Assembly (NCBI GenBank): GCA_964473525.1
Contig: CAYYPK010000038.1
Location: 1-63,409, forward strand
Length of the DNA: 63,409 nt
From: GCA-2687025 sp964473525
Lineage (GTDB): Bacteria; Poribacteria; WGA-4E; GCA-2687025
Reading direction: 5' to 3'
The notes beneath the pieces were generated by a model. It worked only from the letters and a program-made list of their open reading frames with translations, made no database searches and was not told where the DNA came from. Within the stretch, counting starts at the first letter, position 1. Each line of letters starts with the position of its first letter. Of the stretch, positions 8,858 through 18,100 are shown one piece after another. Position numbers and translations under genes: made by a program.

Positions 8858-10168
8858 ATGATTCCACGCAGTTGCGACACGATGGTCGCTCTCGCAAGCG
8901 CCACCTCGACTGGCGACGTCATCTTCGCCAAGAACAGCGACCGTCCTGTCGACGAGTGCCAGCCGCTCGAGCTGCATCCACGTGAGACGCACGCGGAAGG
9001 CGCAATAACCGAGTGCCAATTCGTGTCGCTGCCGGCAGTCGCGACCACATACCGTCACATCGGCTCGCGGCCGTACTGGTGCTGGGGCTACGAGCATGGG
9101 GCGAACGAACACCAGGTCGTCATCGGCAACGAAGGGCTGGCGTCGCGACTCCCGGAGGCGTCCGAGCCGAAGCTCATCGGCATGGAGATTCTGCGTCTTG
9201 CTCTGGAACGCGGCGCCACGGCGGCGGAAGCGGTCGACGTCATCACGCACCTTGTCAGCGAATACGGTCAGGGCAAGTTCGCGAACGACGCGGGCGTGCG
9301 CACCTACGACAACGGCTACATTGTCGCCGACCCGCGCGAGGCGTTCGTCATCGAGACGGCGGGACATCACTGGGGCGTCAAGCGCGTCCAGCGCGCTCTC
9401 GGCATCAGCAACGTCTATTCCGTCGAGCACGATTGGGAGCAGCTCTCGCGCGGGGCGGCCAGACACGCCCGCGACCACGGGTGGGGAGGCGCGAGAGGCC
9501 GACTCAACTTCGCCGACGCGTTCACCAAGCACGCGCGCGATGAAGGCAGCGGCGCCATGCGTCGGCTTCGGGCGTGCACTGTGCTCGACCGTCGCTTGGG
9601 ACGCATCGACGCGCGGACGATGATGTCGCTTCTCGCCGACCACGGCGACGGGAAGAACCCCGACGAGCCGTTCGTCGTCGACGCGGACTTCGGAGGCGGT
9701 ATCTGCATCCATCCCAACGCCGACGGCACAGGCGGGAGCACCGCCGCTAGCATCGTCTCGGAGCTGTGCGCCGATGGATCGCGCCTCGCGATTCACTGGT
9801 GCGCGCTGTACTCGCCGTGCCTCGCGCTGTTCCTGCCTATGTTCGTTGAAGGGGACCTGCCTGCGTCCCTCGCGATTGGTGGTGAGACTCCCTCCGATGA
9901 CAGCCCCTGGTGGACCTTCCATCGGCTTGCTGCCGCCGTGCGCGGTGATCGGGACGCCGCCGCCGCTGTACGCGAGACGTGGGCGCCGATGCAGGCGGAG
10001 CTGTTCGCTTCGGCCTATGATGTGGCGCGGGAGGGGCGGAAGCTCCTAGACGATGGGTGCGCAGAGGAGGCGGGCCAGATGGTGACGGGGTACATGCAGG
10101 GGCACGCGACGTCCATGCTTACGGTAGCGGAGGATCTACTAGCACAGACGGGAAAGACTGCTGCGTGA
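8858..10168 (+). CDS. Secernin-like C69-family peptidase (436 aa)
   Basis: Starts MIPRSCDTMVALASAT, and the Cys at residue 6 matches the catalytic cysteine that becomes the N-terminal nucleophile after processing in this Ntn-hydrolase family. Next come VIFAKNSDRP and ECQPLEL, the usual secernin signature. The length fits secernins (400-440 residues). Such proteins are dipeptidase-like amidases of uncertain substrate. No signal peptide, so probably cytoplasmic. It follows the methyltransferase on the same strand. I favour the ATG at 8858; a longer N-terminal extension would place the cysteine internally. Confidence 0.8.
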   Translation: MIPRSCDTMVALASATSTGDVIFAKNSDRPVDECQPLELHPRETHAEGAITECQFVSLPAVATTYRHIGSRPYWCWGYEHGANEHQVVIGNEGLASRLPEASEPKLIGMEILRLALERGATAAEAVDVITHLVSEYGQGKFANDAGVRTYDNGYIVADPREAFVIETAGHHWGVKRVQRALGISNVYSVEHDWEQLSRGAARHARDHGWGGARGRLNFADAFTKHARDEGSGAMRRLRACTVLDRRLGRIDARTMMSLLADHGDGKNPDEPFVVDADFGGGICIHPNADGTGGSTAASIVSELCADGSRLAIHWCALYSPCLALFLPMFVEGDLPASLAIGGETPSDDSPWWTFHRLAAAVRGDRDAAAAVRETWAPMQAELFASAYDVAREGRKLLDDGCAEEAGQMVTGYMQGHATSMLTVAEDLLAQTGKTAA

Positions 10169-10281
10169 CGGCCGCTGCTTCTGGTTGTTCGCCTGCAAGT
10201 CCCCAACCGTTCGAGACACCCCACTGCAGCGCGCCTGGAGCCCGCCTGCGGCTCTGGGTCGGCCTCGCGTAACAGCACCGG

Positions 10282-10641
10282 TCAGCTGGCGGCAGATTCG
10301 GTGAAGAGGGACCGCACGGCGGCTAACACCCTTGCTCTCACGCCTTCGGCAAGTGGACCCACGGTCTTCGTGATCAGACCCCTCTGGGCGGTGATAATCG
10401 TACTTGTGTGAACCGCGCTCGGCCGGTGGAGCCCCTCGCCCCCAACATCTGCCTCCTCGAGGGGCAGAATGCCCTCGAAACGACCGGATCGCCTGGTACT
10501 GATCGCGCAACAGATGACGTCCTCGTGGCCGCCGTCCCACAGCACAACTGCTGGGCGACGCTTGACGTCCTGTAGGTCAGTAAACGGGAACTCCATCACG
10601 ACGACTGTTCCACGCTCGTAGTGGTTTAGAGATCGGCCCAC
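10282..10641 (-). CDS. PemK/MazF-type endoribonuclease toxin (119 aa)
   Basis: The N-terminus reads NHYERGTVVVMEFPFTDLQD-VKRRPAVVL in pattern, which is the standard MazF/PemK core (RG-V, FPFTD, KRRPAVV). The middle contains ICCAISTR and the C-terminus LITKTVGPLAEGV, also typical. GTG at 10641 is chosen because GAGGAGG lies at the right distance; the start overlaps the end of the upstream membrane-protein gene by 16 bp. No MazE-like antitoxin gene is apparent, so the overlapping gene may act as partner or the toxin may be orphan. Confidence 0.75.
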   Translation of the reverse strand: MGRSLNHYERGTVVVMEFPFTDLQDVKRRPAVVLWDGGHEDVICCAISTRRSGRFEGILPLEEADVGGEGLHRPSAVHTSTIITAQRGLITKTVGPLAEGVRARVLAAVRSLFTESAAS

Positions 10642-11720
10642 GCAGCGTCCTCCTCGGGGCCGCCCCACACGGCCTCCAACGCCGCCTGACTCATGAGCAT
10701 GGGCGCTGCGGCGTCAATAGACGGAACCTTGGTGGCGCCCTTCAGAGACTCCTCACTGATCTCCTCGAGCCGCCGCTGTAGCTCTGCGTACGGGGAGCCA
10801 ATGACTGCCATGTCCTTGTACACCTTCTCCGTCGACCCGGAACCCTCAGGCTTCGTGACGAAGCTCTGGTCGTGCAGATGTCTCTGCTGGAGGTAGATCT
10901 GCGTGCCGAAGAGGCCCCAGTGCAATGCCTGCACCCGCTCGGGAAGGAGGTAGATCTCGAGCTTGCCTTCGTCCATCAGTCGGGACACCGTTGCGGCGTG
11001 GTCCGGGGTAAACCGTATCTCCTGCGCCGTCTCGGGGTACCTCTGCCGGTTCTTTTCGCCCAAGCTGAGCAGGTTCTCTAGGAACTCCATCGGGCTGTTC
11101 GTCGACACCAAGTTGGCGTCCATGTGCCCGCAAATCCTGGCCGGCTCGGCATCCTCGACGCGGCGGTCAATGGCGTCCAGGAACGGGGGGTAGTGCAGAA
11201 TCGAAAACTCCCCGGTGCGCACGGTGATCGGGGTGTCCATCGGGCATTCCACTGCGGCCGCAGCCAGCGCGTTCAAGGCATCGACTACGTCTTTGATAAC
11301 TGGCAGGTCCGACACATCAGCAACGGTGGAGCGGATACTGCCGCTCATCTGTACGAGCCGGTCGGCCACAGGATGCCCGCGGCCTGACAGTTGGCGGAGT
11401 GCGAAGGAATCGTCCAGGTGCCTGTCCATCATGGCGATATGTAGGTACGACATCCGCTCTGGGCTTCCGTCGTACCGCCATCGAAGAACAAGCTCCCACG
11501 CCGCCCGCTTTAGCCATAGCAAGACCCCGATGGCCAAGAACGGGGTCGCTGCCACTGCGGCCGACACCATCCAAGTGCCTGCCGGCAGGGAGCCGACCAC
11601 GGCGCCAGCGCCCGCCGCCAGGAGCAGCCCACCAACCGCTACAAGGACGAATGTCGCCCGTTGACCACGGGCGAGCTCTCGATCCGCCTCGGCGGCAACT
11701 CCAGTCCTGTTCTCTTCCAA
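10626..11720 (-). CDS. Two-TM membrane-anchored protein of unknown function (364 aa)
   Basis: Residues 22-42 and 51-70 form two membrane helices separated by a short loop, leaving about 290 residues of soluble C-terminal domain. That domain has no motif I recognise; conserved-looking phrases include EFSILHYPPFLDAID, RICGHMDANLVSTNS and YLLPERVQALHWGLFG. The 16-bp overlap with the MazF-like gene implies one transcript. It may be a partner of that toxin or part of an unclassified membrane-linked conflict module. The start is the first ATG of the frame. Confidence 0.55.
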   Translation of the reverse strand: MEENRTGVAAEADRELARGQRATFVLVAVGGLLLAAGAGAVVGSLPAGTWMVSAAVAATPFLAIGVLLWLKRAAWELVLRWRYDGSPERMSYLHIAMMDRHLDDSFALRQLSGRGHPVADRLVQMSGSIRSTVADVSDLPVIKDVVDALNALAAAAVECPMDTPITVRTGEFSILHYPPFLDAIDRRVEDAEPARICGHMDANLVSTNSPMEFLENLLSLGEKNRQRYPETAQEIRFTPDHAATVSRLMDEGKLEIYLLPERVQALHWGLFGTQIYLQQRHLHDQSFVTKPEGSGSTEKVYKDMAVIGSPYAELQRRLEEISEESLKGATKVPSIDAAAPMLMSQAALEAVWGGPEEDAAWADL

Positions 11721-11808
11721 CCGCTACATCCCTACTGGGCGCGAATCGAGAGCCACCATTGCACTCCCAACGCCATGTTGTGCCCGTGGCATGCCAGCAT
11801 CAACGGCC

Positions 11809-12432
11809 CTACGCGCCGTCGTCCCGAACCAGCTTGAGGACCGCCGACTCGGGGCCTGTCGTCATGCACACGAGCGGAAAAAAGTAACTCAGGAAAACTC
11901 CTACGGTCAAGGTCGGCACGGGGTCCGGGTGATGGTAGTACACCCAGTGGAAGCCAAAGAGGCCCAGCAGATAGAAGACGGTCAGCCAGCCAAATAGCAT
12001 GGATTCCCCCGCCCGAGGCTCCCGCACGCACTCGGGGCGCGGAAAGCACCGGAGCGACCTCTTTCGTACGAGCTGCGAAACTCCCCAGACGTACACGCTC
12101 ATCGCCCCCGCGATTAGGCTCAGCGCGATCAGCCGCGCCTCGGGGCGATGGGTGGGAGTGCGCAGAGCCACGTTCAGAAGCAGCAGGTACATTGTGATGA
12201 GGACCGCGCCCAGTGCTGGGCTCACCGCTCTAAGATACGGAGTCAGAGCGGCTTTAAGATACGTGCTCAGAGCGCTTATTCCCAAGTCCGTCGGAGCCCC
12301 CGATCGGTTGTTTCCCACCGACGTCCGTGGCAGATCGCTAGCTGGCGGCGTAGACGTGCCGATACGACATCTGTCGGCAGCCACCCTACTACCTACTGAC
12401 GGCGGTCGCAACATGGAACGTTTCGACAACAT
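11809..12432 (-). CDS. Multi-pass membrane protein, four predicted helices (207 aa)
   Basis: Four hydrophobic stretches can be seen, around ALGAVLITMYLLLLNVA, LIALSLIAGAMSVYVWG, LFGWLTVFYLLGLFGF and LTVGVFLSYFFPLVCM. The N-terminal 55 residues are polar and may not be translated; no ATG is closer to the first helix than the one at 12432 except one inside the helix. Two octad-like repeats, ALSTYLKA and ALTPYLRA, precede the first helix and come from a DNA direct repeat at 12231-12277. No family recognised. Confidence 0.45.
   Translation of the reverse strand: MLSKRSMLRPPSVGSRVAADRCRIGTSTPPASDLPRTSVGNNRSGAPTDLGISALSTYLKAALTPYLRAVSPALGAVLITMYLLLLNVALRTPTHRPEARLIALSLIAGAMSVYVWGVSQLVRKRSLRCFPRPECVREPRAGESMLFGWLTVFYLLGLFGFHWVYYHHPDPVPTLTVGVFLSYFFPLVCMTTGPESAVLKLVRDDGA
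12231..12277. repeat. Short tandem direct repeat (24 + 23 bp)
   Basis: Two adjacent copies beginning TAAGATACG and ending CAGAGCG-CTT. They fall in the N-terminal part of the membrane protein and duplicate eight codons there. It could be a polymerase-slippage product or, if the coding start lies downstream, a regulatory repeat. Confidence 0.6.
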
Positions 12433-12523
12433 AGTAGCAGATGTCCGGTTACCGAGGAAGGGACCACACGCTGCGATCGCGGGGACACGTCGTCGGCCGT
12501 CGCAAGCCTGTCGTGTAGCGCTG

Positions 12524-12976
12524 TTACACGGCGGCCCGCACCCAAAGACTCAGCGAAATCACCTGATACGCCTCGTCGGGATCGCTCGCGTCATAGACCG
12601 GGCCAGACTCCGTGTACGACCCGAGCCGGCTAACCCCAGCGCCAGCGATTGTCGGCTTGCTGGTGGAGGCGAGCGTGTGGACGCGCGACGTCATCGTCGA
12701 CAGCTGCGCCACGTCGATGGCGTTGTTGTCGTGCGTGTCCGCGAAGCAGGCGATGAGGATCGGCTCCTGACTCGTCTTGAGGAGCGTCGTCGCGCCCGCC
12801 CAGTCGTACGGATGAGAACGCGCAGGCATCGCCACCGTGATGCAGGGATTCGACATGTCGTCCGGGCGCTTCGGCCCCTTCACGATGCGACCCGAGTCGC
12901 CGCAGATCGCGCGCAACGTCGTGTCGTCGTTGAGCCACGTCCACACGCCGGTCAGGATGTTGTCCAGCGGGATCAT
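12524..12976 (-). CDS. Phage tail-completion-like protein (150 aa)
   Basis: Last gene of block 2, overlapping the previous gene by four bases. The pattern (MIPLDNILTGVWTWLNDD at the start, then CITVAMPARS, a middle TTLLKTSQEPILIACFAD beta-alpha section and a final YQVISLSLWVRA strand) fits small tail-completion or tail-terminator proteins that sit after a gp10-like protein in siphophage maps. Assignment rests on order and size. Family not certain. Confidence 0.6.
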   Translation of the reverse strand: MIPLDNILTGVWTWLNDDTTLRAICGDSGRIVKGPKRPDDMSNPCITVAMPARSHPYDWAGATTLLKTSQEPILIACFADTHDNNAIDVAQLSTMTSRVHTLASTSKPTIAGAGVSRLGSYTESGPVYDASDPDEAYQVISLSLWVRAAV

Positions 12977-13467
12977 GCGGCGTCCTCCTCAGGCGTGGCT
13001 CGACGGTTCGCGGCCAGGTCCGCCCACGCGCGACGCCCTGCGGCGGCCATCGCCAGATGCGTAGCACGGCGCGCCGTCGCGATAGGCTCCAGCAACACGC
13101 TCCGAGACGACTTCGCCTCGACGTGCAGCGCATACTCCGGCGGGGCGAAGACGACGCCGTACTCGCCCCTCTCCGAAGCCTTCCCGCTGCGATACGGCGA
13201 CGTGTTGTACACGTGACCCGTGCCGTCCAACGCCGCAAAGGGATCGGCGCCGATATACCCCTCCACCTGGAACGTGATGGACGCCCGGAGATTCCCGGTC
13301 ACGTCGTGCCACGCCAACGGGCGGTCGCGCCGCACCGACTCGTCGGCAATGCGCCGGCAGCCCGCCGCGACGGTCGCCGATAAGGCGCCGCCCTTGACCG
13401 CCGCCGCCAGTCGCGCCACCGCGCGACCGAACTCCGTCATCCCACTTCTCGACCCGTGTTCAGCCAT
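12973..13467 (-). CDS. HK97 gp10-like head-tail protein (164 aa)
   Basis: The 164-residue protein combines an N-terminal helix (GRAVARLAAAVKGGAL), a central segment PLAWHDVTGNLRASITF reminiscent of the tGnLraSi motif of gp10-like phage proteins, YALHVEAKSS, and a C-terminal helix. The gp10 family joins tail to head. It overlaps the next gene (12524-12976) by four bases and is 11 bp from the gene before it, as expected in a head-tail connector module. Confidence 0.7.
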   Translation of the reverse strand: MAEHGSRSGMTEFGRAVARLAAAVKGGALSATVAAGCRRIADESVRRDRPLAWHDVTGNLRASITFQVEGYIGADPFAALDGTGHVYNTSPYRSGKASERGEYGVVFAPPEYALHVEAKSSRSVLLEPIATARRATHLAMAAAGRRAWADLAANRRATPEEDAA

Positions 13468-13478
13468 CAGATGCTCTC

Positions 13479-13814
13479 CTACTGCCCAAGGCGCTCCATG
13501 TCGAGTTCGAGGTGGTCCTTGAAGTCGCGCGTGTTGCGGACCGCGTACTGCGTCGAGCCGTCGACGACCGTGTCGCCCTCAACGGGAACGGTAGCAGGCA
13601 CATCGAAGAAGCCGACGTGCGTGATTCGGTAATCGGCCCCCTGCTCCGACGAGCGATACGACCACCGCGACGCTGGCTGGATGTCGCCCACGAGGCCGCT
13701 CGTGACGGTCGTGACGCCGCTCACGTAGTTCCCGCTCGCGTCCTGACCTGCCCCAGCGCGCGTGACGTAGACCGTCGTCCGCAAATCGGACTCAATCGTG
13801 TCGCTGAATGCCAT
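13479..13814 (-). CDS. Phage head-tail joining-like protein (111 aa)
   Basis: Small beta-rich protein: TTVYVTRAGAGQDASGNY, then SGLVGDIQPASRWSYRS and a C-terminal pattern TQYAVRNTRDFKDHLELDM. That layout matches head-closure or head-tail joining proteins of siphophages, which have about this length. It is placed just before the gp10-like gene. The ATG lies inside the end of the preceding small gene (23-bp overlap), with AGGGGACG upstream. Confidence 0.6.
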   Translation of the reverse strand: MAFSDTIESDLRTTVYVTRAGAGQDASGNYVSGVTTVTSGLVGDIQPASRWSYRSSEQGADYRITHVGFFDVPATVPVEGDTVVDGSTQYAVRNTRDFKDHLELDMERLGQ

Positions 13815-13944
13815 CGTCCCCTAACCTCACTCCCTCGGCGCTCACGGAAAGGCGCACGCCCGTGACGATGTCCGCCTCCACGCCGCGCGTCTCCTTGTAG
13901 AGGTACAGGAGCTGCACGACCGCGCCGATGATCTGTGAATGCAA
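13792..13944 (-). CDS. Short phage protein, TTG start (50 aa)
   Basis: Between the endolysin stop and the head-tail gene is a short frame with a plausible N-terminal helix (HSQIIGAVVQLLYLYKETRG). No ATG exists, so a TTG at 13944 with GAGG upstream is assumed. The hydrophobic segment is too short and too interrupted for a classical holin. It may be a small connector peptide or be non-coding. Confidence 0.4.
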   Translation of the reverse strand: MHSQIIGAVVQLLYLYKETRGVEADIVTGVRLSVSAEGVRLGDDGIQRHD

Positions 13945-13952
13945 CTGCGCCT

Positions 13953-14573
13953 CTACGCCGCGAGCGCTTGCTCGGACCCCCGCCACCGGGGCATCTGGAA
14001 GTGCACGCTCTCCACGAACCGGGTCCATCTGCCTGCCCATTCCAGCCCCGCTTCCTCGCCGCAATGCCCCATACGCTTCACCAGGTCCGAGGCGGCATCC
14101 CAGACCGGCTTGCCCCCGTCCAACGGCACGGCGTCGAACGCGAGGCCGAAGTTGTGCGCGCTCTGGCACGGCAGCGCGTTCGTGACGATGCGCTCGCCGT
14201 ACTGCGGTGGAGCCGTCTCGATGAGACTCGCCTGATAGACGAGATACCGAGCCACCCCCACGCGCTCCGACCCCGGCTCCTGCTGCGCGAACTCCGGCAG
14301 GTGTCGGAAGACCAGTCGCGCGGACATGCGTTCCGACGCCGTCGGATCGACACGCTGACCCAGGACGGCGGCAGCGTGCATGCGATGCCGCCGGATCATT
14401 GCGTGAATCTCCGCGCGTGACCGACCGTTCCGCCAAAGACGCGCCTGCTCGCGCGGGGAACGGAGCGTGCAATAGACAAGCACGCTCGCGCCACGCGCGT
14501 GGCAACGCTCCTCGAAGTCGCGCGCCAGGGGCTGAAGTTCCGGTCGCAGCGCCTCAATGTCTCTCGACGCCAT
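13953..14573 (-). CDS. M15-family peptidase, endolysin (206 aa)
   Basis: Zinc-binding and catalytic residues of the M15 fold are in place: SAHNFGLAFD gives His140 and Asp147, and VESVHFQM gives Glu188 and His191. Such enzymes cut the L-Ala-D-Glu or D-Ala-D-Ala bond of peptidoglycan. There is no signal peptide, so release would need a holin or leaky lysis. The length (206) exceeds the usual 140-170 because residues 50-130 hold an insertion. Its location inside the head module is unusual for a lysis gene. It is 3 bp from the upstream gene. Confidence 0.8.
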   Translation of the reverse strand: MASRDIEALRPELQPLARDFEERCHARGASVLVYCTLRSPREQARLWRNGRSRAEIHAMIRRHRMHAAAVLGQRVDPTASERMSARLVFRHLPEFAQQEPGSERVGVARYLVYQASLIETAPPQYGERIVTNALPCQSAHNFGLAFDAVPLDGGKPVWDAASDLVKRMGHCGEEAGLEWAGRWTRFVESVHFQMPRWRGSEQALAA

Positions 14574-14576
14574 CCC

Positions 14577-15182
14577 TTACCCCCTGTTCCAACCAGGGCG
14601 ACGGCGGTTCAGGAACCAGCCGCGCGCGGTGTATTCGTTCCACTTCTGCTTCGTCGTGCGAGTCACCTGACCACGGCGACGTGAGTCCTCGTACTCCCTC
14701 CCCGCCGTCGAGTCCGGCGTCTCCAACAGCAGGTCGGCCGCCGCGTGCCACACGTTGTAGGCGGTCGCCTTGAGGTACAGCTCGCGCGTGACGGCCGTTG
14801 AGAACACGAACGTGCCGTTGATGAGATTCAGCGAGTCCGGGCTGTGAGACGCGCTCGTCTCCGACGCGCCCTCGCGTATCGCCCAGGTCCCGTCGAAGTA
14901 CCCGACGCGGTAGAAGCTGCCGAAGTCCGGCACGTCGAAACTCACCGGCGAGATGTCGCGCACTCCCGCCGATGCTTCCCGTCGTGATCGGTCCTGCCGC
15001 TGCTTCGTCTGGAACATGTGGTAGTCCGCATCGTGGCGCATGGGCGTCCAGTCGACATGTGTCGCGTGACGGTCGAGCGCGTCCTGCACCAGGGCAGTGT
15101 TGCTCCACGTCGTCGCGCTGCCGTCGCTGACGAGACGCTGCGTGTGCGCCACGAGGGACTGCATCTCCGTGCGTACTGCCAT
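14577..15182 (-). CDS. Phage head-tail connector-like protein (201 aa)
   Basis: Starts MAVRTEMQSLVAHTQRLVSD, matching the beginning of small head completion or connector proteins that are mainly helical at the N-terminus. The middle has a beta hairpin (SFYRVGYFDGTWAI) and the C-terminus is basic (RGWFLNRRRPGWNRG), which could contact DNA. It is separated by 3 bp from both neighbours, consistent with tight coupling inside block 2. The call rests on order and composition; no specific family confirmed. Confidence 0.5.
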   Translation of the reverse strand: MAVRTEMQSLVAHTQRLVSDGSATTWSNTALVQDALDRHATHVDWTPMRHDADYHMFQTKQRQDRSRREASAGVRDISPVSFDVPDFGSFYRVGYFDGTWAIREGASETSASHSPDSLNLINGTFVFSTAVTRELYLKATAYNVWHAAADLLLETPDSTAGREYEDSRRRGQVTRTTKQKWNEYTARGWFLNRRRPGWNRG

Positions 15183-15185
15183 GTT

Positions 15186-18100
15186 CTATCCTCCAGCCGC
15201 CGCGTCGAGCGCAGCGGCGCCGACGACCGGCGCGTCGTCGTGCGCTTCGAGCTGATCGGCGGGATCGTCTTCATCCCAGTCGATGGCGGGCATCCTCGAC
15301 ATCTCGCGGATACGCCTCGCCACGTCGCGCGTGTACGTCTCGTAGTGTTCGACGTTGGCGAACCATAGCGACCGCGTCGTCATCGACCCGTCCGGGGCGA
15401 GATCCCCGACGAGGTATTCCGTGCCCGCGCCCAGCAGGCGCACCGTGTCCTGATACACCTCGAAGGCGGCTTCCCAGTACTTGCCCTGCGGGTCGAAGAA
15501 GCCGTGCGAGAGGATCGACAGTGCCCGCTCCAGCTTGCGGCGCTCGCGCAGAACGGGCGGGTTCGGATCGCCCGTCGCGTGTGCCGCCTGCTCCTTCTCC
15601 CACTTCGCGTAGTTGCAGTACTCCCGCGCCTCGAGAAGCAGACCGAGCTCTCGGTCGGGCCGCGCCTGCCGGTCGTATAGAAGCAGCGGGATGTTGCGCG
15701 TCTGGCACTTCGAGCGTCGTAAGCGCTCGTTTACGTATCCAAGGTGGATGATGTCCACGCCGCTCATGATGAGCGCCGGCTCGATGAGGTCGTTCACGTC
15801 CGCCTGGAAGTGCTCGTGGATGGCGGCGTAGCACTGATACTCAATGCCCGCCTGAGCGCCAACCGGATTCCGCCGGAACAGCCGTATGGGCTTGTCGAAC
15901 CTGTACGGCGCGTCCTTCATCACGTGGCACTGCCGCATGACGTAGCCGTTGAACGGGTTGTCCGTGAGGAACTTGTGGACGTTCTCCGGGTTCTCTAGGA
16001 ACTCGTCGCAGTCGATCCACAACACCCAGTCGCCGGTGGCCTGGGATGCGCTCTCGTTGCGGGCCCACCCAAAGTCGCCCGGCGGCGGCAGGTCGGTAGG
16101 GACATCGGGGCATTTGCCGATGCTCCACACGTCGCCGCCGTTGCGCGTGTACGGCTTCGCCAGTTGCATCGTCGCGTCGCGCGAGCCGGTGTCGGCGATC
16201 CACACTTCGTCGGCGATGGCGTCCACGGACTTCAGGCAGCGGGCGATGTCGTTCTCGGCGTCCTTCGCGATGATGCACACGCTCAGCCGATCACGCGGTC
16301 TCATCCGTCGGACCTTGCGCTCAACGTCCGGGTCACCCAGCGCCTGCCCGTCGCGCCGCCAGTGCGCGATGTAGTGGCCGCAGAGCGACCCGCGCGGCGT
16401 GTCGTCGTTGATCATGTGTATCTGGTCGTAGCCGTCTTTGTGCCCGGCGATGGCTTCCAGATCGCGGTGGTCGAAGCAGAACTTGTGGCCTCGCAGGTGC
16501 TGAGACCAGTCGAGGCTGTTCGCGTGCATGTATTCGGCGAAGGGGCCTTGCGGCACGGTGATGAGAACAACGCCGCCCGGCGCGTCGTCCGTCTTCGGGC
16601 GGGCGTGGCACTCCAACCGACCGAGAAACACCTCTGGCCGCCGGAAATGCTCAGCGATCTCACCCGCGACGATCAGGTCGTAGTCGTCGGACGGCACGGA
16701 CTCGACGTCACCGACGAACGCCTGGAAGCGGCCGGCGTGCAAGCCGTCTTCGAACTCCTCCCCGATCCACTTCTCAGCGCACTGCGTCAGCGCCTCCGAG
16801 TAGTCCACCATCTCCACGCGCGACTGCGGGAAGAACCTGAGCAGGCAAGCCGACAACGACCCGTTGCCGCCCGCGAAGTCGAGGATCCGCAGTTGGTCCG
16901 TCTCATGGTTCGGGAAGAGACGCTCCAGCGCGTAGAAGATGACTTCGAAGCGCTGGTTGCTGCCGTACTCGTGCGCTGGGGACAGCGCCGTCGCGGCGTA
17001 TCTCTCGGGGGTTTCGCTCGCCTCTGCCGCGCGCTCCGAGAGGACCGCTCGCGCCTCGGGATAGTCCTCGGCAACGCGCTCCGCCGCGCGGAGATCGTCG
17101 TTCCAGAGCGCACGGTCGAAGACGGCAGCCGTCCGCGCCTCGTAGCGCTCGTCGAAAGTGCGAAGAATCCGCGCCTCCCACTCCTCGGCAACGGCGCGCA
17201 TGTCGTATCGCCCCGCCCATTTCCGGCCGGCCTCCTGCGCCTCCGCGTACTCCTCGGGGATGGTCAGGAGTCGCAGGCACGCGTGTACGTACGCCTCTTG
17301 ATACTCCTCGCTCAGCGAGTCGCCTGAGATGCGGCGACCCGCCTCCCAATGCAGCGTCTCGCGCAGCGCGCCGATGTCGGTGCACACCAGCGGCGTCCCA
17401 AGCGCCTGAGCCTCAATCGCCGCGATGCACGACGTCTCAGCGAACGTGTTGACGCCCGGATAGAGCATCAGCTGCGAGCGCGCGATCTCGGCGTACAGCT
17501 CCTCCTTGTTGAGGTTGCCCAGGTACTCGACGCCCTCGGCTTCGGCGACGAGTTCGTCCGCGCGGCGGCAGAAGGCGTCCACGTTTGGGTTGCCCTCGTA
17601 CATGGAGTGGTATCGCGCGACGTGGAGCGTCGCGTCTGGACGGCGCTTGCGCAGCCGCGCGAACGCCTCCAACAGCGGCGACCGATCACCCGCCACCAGC
17701 GCCCGCTCCGGCCGTGAGATGTGGATGAGACGGCCCGGCTCTTTCTCGAGGCCCGCAGCCGCGCTGCGCAGTGCGTCCAGATCGACGGGATTGCGCGTCG
17801 CCCACGACAGCCGCGCGATGTCGGGTATCTCGCGGCAGTACTGCTCCATGTGGTAGTCGGAGACGAAGACGTGCTGATCCGTCTGCCACGCCGACGCGAA
17901 GTAGTCGCCGGGGGTCGTCAGCAGGTCTTCGTTCCAGAGCAACCGCAGCTTGCAGTCGGAGAGACTCGCCCACTGCATGATGCCGGGATGGCGCAGGCTG
18001 ACGAATACCTCGGGCTGCCGCGCGCGGATGATCGAGTTCATCATCTCGCGCGAGTTGTCGAACCACCAGATGCCGTGGTCGTCGCGGTAAGACTCCATCA

